From Sutcliffiella horikoshii (GTDB lineage: Bacteria > Bacillota > Bacilli > Bacillales > Bacillaceae_I), in assembly GCF_021991925.1 (NCBI RefSeq), contig NZ_RXZI01000002.1:496001-560000 (forward strand): a stretch of 64,000 nucleotides of DNA, written 5' to 3'. The notes under the pieces are model-generated. The model ran no database searches. It saw only the letters and a list, made by a program, of their open reading frames with translations, and had not been told where the DNA came from. Shown one piece after another: positions 62,265-64,000 of this stretch. Positions within the stretch are counted from its first letter, which is position 1. Each line of letters opens with the position of its first letter. The translations under genes were made by a program, and so were the position numbers.

Positions 62265-63611
62265 ATGTCAGGATCCATGCTAATCCTAATTGCAGCAGCC
62301 GCCATATTCGTGCTATTATTCCTAGTCATCCGTACAAAACTACACGCATTCGTAGCCCTGCTACTTGTCAGTTTACTAGTAGGTATCGCAGCAGGCATGC
62401 CACTAAACGAAGTCATATCATCCGTCCAGAACGGGATGGGAGGCACCCTCGGCTTCGTTGCAGTCGTAGTCGGACTTGGTGCCATGTTCGGTAAAATGCT
62501 AGAAGTCTCAGGAGGAGCAGAAAGACTAGCTCAAACCTTGATGAAGAAATTTGGAGAAGACAAGTCCCAATGGGCACTTGGTATCACAGGTTTCTTAGTG
62601 GCAATCCCGGTCTTCTTTGATGTAGGTTTCATCATTTTAGTGCCAATCGTTTATGGCTTAGCCAAAAAAACAGGAAAGTCCCTTTTACACTACGGTATTC
62701 CATTACTGGCTGGTCTTGCTGTAACGCACAGCTTCATCCCGCCGACTCCGGGACCGATTGCGGTTGCTGACCTAATCGGCGCAGATCTTGGTTGGGTTAT
62801 CTTATTTGGTGTTATCGCTGGTATTCCAGCCATGATTTTAGCTGGACCGGTGTTCGGTAAATATATTGGTAAGAAAATTCATGTTGTGGTTCCAAAGTAC
62901 ATGGAAATCGATGAAGACAAGGTATATGACAAAGATCTACCAGGCTTCGGATTGATCGCATCCATCATTTTAGTACCTTTAGTATTGATTTTAGTGAATA
63001 CGTTTTCAACGGTCATTTATGAGGAAGGTCATATTGTTCGTGAGATTACGACATTTGTCGGTCACCCATTCGTAGCATTGACGATCGCAACTTTATTGAC
63101 ATTCTACTTCCTTGGAACAAAGCGCGGCTATACGAAACAAGATGTACAAGATATTGCGACAAAAGCGCTTGAGCCAGCTGGTATCATCATCCTTGTAACT
63201 GGTGCCGGTGGGGTATTCAAGCAAGTATTGATCGATTCTGGTGTTGGTGATGTTCTTGGTGAAATGATGGCAGGTTCTGCATTGCCTCCAATCGTTCTCG
63301 CGTTCTTGATCGCAGCGGCAGTTCGTGTGGCCCAAGGTTCCGCGACGGTATCCATGGTGACGGCAGCAGGTCTGATCACACCGCTTATCGGAATCATGGG
63401 TCTTGAAGGACCTGTGCTTGGTCTGATCGTTATCTCGATCGCTTCCGGTGCAACGGTTCTATCCCACGTAAACGACTCTGGTTTCTGGTTGGTGAACAGA
63501 TACTTCGGCCTTGATGTAAAAGACACCTTGAAGTCCTGGACCATGATGGAAACAATCATCGGACTTGTCGGTTTTGCAGTAGCGGTAACTCTTGGTATAT
63601 TTATAGGGTAA
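62265..63611 (+). CDS. gntP: gluconate:H+ symporter GntP
   Basis: A 448-residue permease with about 12-14 membrane segments. Family features are GIAAGMPLNEVISSVQNGMGGTL at the N-terminus (split by loops), FFDVGFIILVPI, THSFIPPTPGPIAVADLIGADLG and SHVNDSGFWLVNRYFGL. It brings gluconate into the cell for gluconate kinase and Gnd; a kinase gene is not in this window. AAGGAGG precedes the ATG. Confidence 0.94.
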   Translation: MSGSMLILIAAAAIFVLLFLVIRTKLHAFVALLLVSLLVGIAAGMPLNEVISSVQNGMGGTLGFVAVVVGLGAMFGKMLEVSGGAERLAQTLMKKFGEDKSQWALGITGFLVAIPVFFDVGFIILVPIVYGLAKKTGKSLLHYGIPLLAGLAVTHSFIPPTPGPIAVADLIGADLGWVILFGVIAGIPAMILAGPVFGKYIGKKIHVVVPKYMEIDEDKVYDKDLPGFGLIASIILVPLVLILVNTFSTVIYEEGHIVREITTFVGHPFVALTIATLLTFYFLGTKRGYTKQDVQDIATKALEPAGIIILVTGAGGVFKQVLIDSGVGDVLGEMMAGSALPPIVLAFLIAAAVRVAQGSATVSMVTAAGLITPLIGIMGLEGPVLGLIVISIASGATVLSHVNDSGFWLVNRYFGLDVKDTLKSWTMMETIIGLVGFAVAVTLGIFIG

Positions 63612-63651
63612 GCTTTGATAAGGATATTGTTGAATGCAGAGAGTCTTATAG

Positions 63652-63777
63652 CTGTTGATTGGAGCTAGGGCGTAGACTCCAGGGGGAAGTAGCGCTTAGA
63701 GGAGACCCCGCAGGCAAAGCCGAGGAGGCTCCGCAAGCGCCCCGTGGAAAGCGAAGCCCGGCGCGCAAATCAACAGC
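63652..63777. repeat. inverted-repeat element, copy 6 (after gntP)
   Basis: A 126-bp unit bounded by GCTGTTGATT and AATCAACAGC, same orientation as copy 1, followed by GGTGTTTAACAAAGCCTTA, the outer repeat also seen after copy 1. Confidence 0.88.
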
Positions 63778-63811
63778 GGTGTTTAACAAAGCCTTAGGAT
63801 AAGTTAAAGTT

Positions 63812-63913
63812 GGGTCAAGGATCTATTTCCTTGGCCCGTTGTGATTTTGAATGGCTCTTTTCTCAAAGATTGTTGCTATTAACTTGTAAAAAGTCGGCAA
63901 TTGGACTTTTTAC
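63812..63913. other. two hairpins near the right edge
   Basis: GGGTCAAGGA/TCCTTGGCCC (63812-63837) forms a stem without a T-run; it may weakly end the gntP transcript. GTAAAAAGTC/GACTTTTTAC (63886-63913) is a perfect 10-bp stem with an 8-base loop. No gene with an RBS is seen from 63612 to the edge. Confidence 0.5.
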
Positions 63914-64000
63914 GGCTTAGTCACTCTAAATGATTGCAAATAGTATTTCTACCTACAGCAAGGAAAAGAGCACGACAGTAAGGAAAATAACGGTTGATAC

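Overview
This window comes from a low-GC, motile, endospore-former-type Firmicute of the family Bacillaceae (Bacillus sensu lato). The evidence is the Bacillus-like gene order degS-degU-degV, comFA-comFC, yvyF-flgM-flgN-flgK-flgL-yviE-fliW-csrA-hag-flaG-fliD-fliS-fliT, hpf, secA-prfB, cccB, ftsE-ftsX, ctpB, minJ. Shine-Dalgarno sites are strong, and SigD and SigB promoter sequences match the Bacillus consensus. The species cannot be named from sequence reading alone.

Positions 1-20,700 are visibly AT-rich and hold a cell-surface polysaccharide locus. It contains mnaA, three GT-B glycosyltransferases, a left-handed-beta-helix N-acetyltransferase, a large SH3b amidase, two tandem TagO/WecA-type initiating transferases, a DegT/DnrJ aminotransferase, a Wzz-like chain-length protein, a Gfo/Idh dehydrogenase, a UDP-HexNAc 6-dehydrogenase, a flippase and a polymerase-like membrane protein. 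A SpoIID/LytB protein and a small SH3b protein follow. Together these could make a 2,3-diacetamido-uronic acid sugar, build it on undecaprenyl phosphate, flip and polymerise it; lytR (20.8-21.8 kb) could attach it to the wall.

Positions 21.8-28.7 kb hold yvyE, degS-degU, a DegV protein and the competence genes comFA/comFC (no comFB). Positions 28.3-39.2 kb hold the late flagellar cluster under SigD, with the FliW-CsrA-flagellin control circuit. The flagellin gene ends in a group I intron whose first bases re-encode the flagellin C-terminus and a stop. Spliced and unspliced messages could therefore both give a complete flagellin.

Positions 39.2-57.6 kb hold hpf, an AT-rich acyltransferase, secA, prfB (programmed +1 frameshift), a YitT protein, cytochrome c-551, a Vpr-like subtilase, ftsEX with an M23 coiled-coil hydrolase, ctpB and minJ. 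Positions 58-64 kb hold an NAD(P)-binding protein, a DUF1646 membrane protein, and an RpiR regulator divergent from gnd-gntP (gluconate use).

Two repeat systems run through the core part. One is a family of about 126-131 bp inverted-repeat-bounded elements (six full copies plus one fragment), several of them inside operons. The other is a set of intergenic phrase arrays, usually lying after a terminator. Each array has its own core sequence, but four share a period of 21 nt and a fifth has a period of 52 nt. These arrays, together with the flagellin intron, are the most unusual content seen.
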